From: Myxococcales bacterium
GTDB lineage: Bacteria; Myxococcota; Bradymonadia; REDH01
Direction of reading: 5' to 3'
NCBI GenBank assembly: GCA_018970625.1
Contig: JAGWVZ010000260.1
Span: 1 to 5,714 of the forward strand
Length of the DNA stretch: 5,714 bases
Notes under the pieces: generated by a model
The model's input: only the letters and a program-made list of their open reading frames with translations
Database searches by the model: none
What the model was told of the DNA's origin: nothing
Position numbers and translations under genes: made by a program
Shown: positions 4,199 to 5,714 of the stretch, piece by piece
Position numbering within the stretch: the first letter of the stretch is position 1
How the letters are laid out: the number at the start of each line of letters is the position of its first letter

Positions 4199-5714
4199 AT
4201 GACACGCTGGATACATGTTGTTGCGCTATCGTTGATTGCGGCGTCCGGTGCTGCTGCGTGCGGCGGGTCGGACGAATCCACGGAACCGACGGCCGATGGT
4301 TCATCGTCGGACGTGACGACGGACGCCGGTGGTGACGTAAGCGATGCCACTTCGGACACGACGACGGAGGATGGCGGCGACGACGCTGGAACCGACGGCG
4401 CGACGACGGATGTGACAGACGATACGGCGTTGGAAGACACGTCGGGTGACGACGCCGTATCGGACGCAGGCGACGATACGACCGGCGACGTGCTGACGGA
4501 CGCGGGTGACGATGCGACCGGCGACGTACTGACGGACGCGGGTGACGATGCGACCGGCGACGTACTGACGGACGCGGGTGACGATGCGACCGGCGACGTG
4601 GTCGAGGACGTGTTTACGCCTTCGTGCGGTGTGTTCGAGGCGCTGACGCTGGGCGTGCCGTGGACGGGGAATAACGCGGCGTTTACCGACTCCTTCGATA
4701 GCTCCGTCACCAACTGCGGCGCTACGGGTGGACTTGACGCTCGTTTTTCGGTGTACCTGACCCCGGGCGCCTACTGTGTGAGCTCGATAGGGTCGAGTAT
4801 CGATACGGTGGTTCAGTTTGCCAACATCTGCGGCACGCCCAACCCCTACTCGGTTTGTGCTGACGACGACTACCTGTCACAGGAGCTGTTGTCGGTGACG
4901 GTTCGTTCTGCCGGCTGGTACCAGGTGGTACTGGATGGCTTTGACGGCGCCGAGATTGGCGACGCCACACTGGTGGTGAAGTCGGGCGTTTGCCGTCAGC
5001 CTGTGGAGTGTGATGACGGGTCGCTGGGATTTGGAGCCCTGTGCGACGGAACGGCGGACTGTGTGGATGGCAGCGACGAGCTGGTGTCGAAGTGCGGCGG
5101 GCCTGGGTTCGTGGGTTGCGTGGGCATTCCGGGTGTGGACGTCCTGTATGTGGAGGGCACCTTTTGCAACGGAGTCAGGGATTGCTCGAGCGGCTCCGAT
5201 GAGGAAACGGGCCGCTGTACGCTGGCGTGTGCCAATGAATCGTCTGCTTTCGGCAATTATTGCGATGGCATTGCGCAGTGTTCGGATGGTTCGGACGAGA
5301 ACCTCATCAACTGCGGAGTGGCGTGTTTTGATGCCGGTACGGGTAGCGTGACGAACGTGGCGGGTGCCTACTGCGATGGTACTCCCGACTGCCCGGATGG
5401 GAGCGATGAGGCATTCAGCTGTGCGACGCCGAGCGTGCTGTGCGGAGATGGGGTGTATCGGGCAGGAACGGCGTGCAATCTGGCGACCGATTGCCCGGAC
5501 GGCTCGGATGAGTCGCTGGATAGCTGTGGGATTACGTGTCCGGGTGATGCATCGGTGGTGTTCGGCGCGTTCTGCGACGGTTTGAACGATTGCGCGGACG
5601 CGAGCGACGAGGACGTGACGTTCTGCGAGTCCCTGATTTTTTGCACGTTCAGTGGGACGTATGCGCCAGGTGCAATCTGCGATGGTACGCCGGACTGTCC
5701 GCGTGGCGAGGATG
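4199..5714 (+). CDS. Lipoprotein with PPC-like domain and LDL-receptor-class-A-like repeats (partial, runs off the window)
   Basis: The frame is open for 505 codons to the window edge, so the 3' end is missing. Residues 1-21 are a short signal sequence (Arg3, hydrophobic core about 5-15) with a weak lipobox A-A-A-C and lipid-modified Cys21 followed by Gly. Residues 22-141 are an Asp/Thr/Gly-rich acidic linker containing four 12-residue tandem repeats at 89-136. Residues about 143-262 look like a PPC-type beta-sandwich: F-S-V-Y-L-T-P-G-A-Y-C at 183-193, I-D-T-V-V-Q-F at 201-207, an expected disulfide between Cys211 and Cys220, and G-W-Y-Q-V-V-L-D-G-F-D-G at 239-250. From residue 271 there are seven LDL-receptor-A-like units, the seventh incomplete, each with a core close to C-D-G-x-x-D-C-x-D-G-S-D-E. 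That core is the calcium-binding half of the family fold, so calcium-dependent binding of proteins or other ligands at the cell surface is a reasonable inference. The ligand is unknown. Confidence 0.92.
   Translation, partial: MTRWIHVVALSLIAASGAAACGGSDESTEPTADGSSSDVTTDAGGDVSDATSDTTTEDGGDDAGTDGATTDVTDDTALEDTSGDDAVSDAGDDTTGDVLTDAGDDATGDVLTDAGDDATGDVLTDAGDDATGDVVEDVFTPSCGVFEALTLGVPWTGNNAAFTDSFDSSVTNCGATGGLDARFSVYLTPGAYCVSSIGSSIDTVVQFANICGTPNPYSVCADDDYLSQELLSVTVRSAGWYQVVLDGFDGAEIGDATLVVKSGVCRQPVECDDGSLGFGALCDGTADCVDGSDELVSKCGGPGFVGCVGIPGVDVLYVEGTFCNGVRDCSSGSDEETGRCTLACANESSAFGNYCDGIAQCSDGSDENLINCGVACFDAGTGSVTNVAGAYCDGTPDCPDGSDEAFSCATPSVLCGDGVYRAGTACNLATDCPDGSDESLDSCGITCPGDASVVFGAFCDGLNDCADASDEDVTFCESLIFCTFSGTYAPGAICDGTPDCPRGED
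4463..4606 (+). repeat. Four tandem copies of a 36-bp repeat in the acidic linker
   Basis: Copies lie at 4463-4498, 4499-4534, 4535-4570 and 4571-4606. Each encodes D-A-G-D-D-[AT]-T-G-D-V and then L-T, or V-E in the last copy. Copies 2 and 3 are identical at every base; copy 1 differs from them at four bases; copy 4 is identical over its first 29 bases and then diverges. Because the unit is a multiple of three, copy-number change would lengthen or shorten the linker without breaking the frame. Confidence 0.95.
5009..5714 (+). repeat. Array of seven LDL-receptor-class-A-like modules with four cysteines each
   Basis: The units span residues 271-299, 307-340, 344-372, 376-408, 415-443, 447-476 and 482 to the window edge. 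In all seven the second and third cysteines are six residues apart; in the six complete units the third and fourth are 10 or 11 apart. The first-to-second spacing is 11, 12 or 16. A Gly sits three residues before the second cysteine in every unit. The acidic core C-[DN]-x3-[DQ]-C-x3-S-D-E matches the calcium site of LDL-receptor class A domains (Pfam PF00057). Unit 2 has N-G-V-R-D and S-S-G-S, unit 3 has Gln for the Asp before the third cysteine, unit 5 starts C-N-L, and unit 7 has P-R-G-E-D. These four may bind calcium less well. Confidence 0.88.

Noticed and set aside
3649..4713. 354-codon open frame on the - strand overlapping the third and fourth genes
   Set aside because: Its Ser/Val/Pro repeats are the reverse complement of the Asp-rich repeat coding region. 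It spans two well-supported + strand genes and has no recognisable domain. Long antisense frames are expected with this GC-rich codon use.

Overview
The window carries four protein genes, all on the + strand, separated by gaps of 109, 110 and 130 bases. Every product has an N-terminal export signal: one secreted metallopeptidase followed by three lipoproteins. The base composition is GC-rich. The lipoproteins combine a signal-peptidase-II lipobox, a low-complexity Asp- or Ala/Pro-rich linker and disulfide-rich modules. That style is typical of Myxococcota and related former deltaproteobacteria (for example Bradymonadales-like lineages). The assignment is inferred from protein style, since no RNA or phylogenetic marker gene is present. 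No tRNA, rRNA, CRISPR array, insertion sequence or phage gene was seen.

Layout. Bases 1-183 hold no identifiable gene: possibly the tail of an upstream gene and a weak promoter-like signal. Bases 184-918 encode a signal-peptide-bearing HEFGH metallopeptidase of the DUF4344 type. Bases 1028-2059 encode a lipoprotein with a small four-cysteine motif, an Ala/Pro linker, an NTF2/SnoaL-like domain and a YD-repeat-like tail; it contains an eight-G run. Bases 2170-4068 encode a very cysteine-rich lipoprotein with an Asp-rich linker, a duplicated module of about 135 residues, CDDG-type motifs and a C-terminal beta-sandwich (PPC-like) domain. Bases 4199-5714 encode the first 505 residues of a fourth lipoprotein that runs off the window. 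It has an Asp-rich linker containing a 36-bp tandem repeat, a PPC-like beta domain and then at least seven LDL-receptor-class-A-like repeats.

How the genes may work together. The products are expected in the periplasm, on the outer membrane or outside the cell, so this looks like a patch of surface-display genes rather than a metabolic operon. The gaps are long enough for each gene to have its own promoter, and no strong intrinsic terminator separates them. No shared pathway can be proven from the sequence. The most unusual item is the LDL-receptor-A-like array. Each unit keeps the calcium-cage half of the animal fold (C-D-G-x-x-D-C-x-D-G-S-D-E) but has four cysteines instead of six, and the missing pair corresponds to the canonical C1-C3 disulfide.
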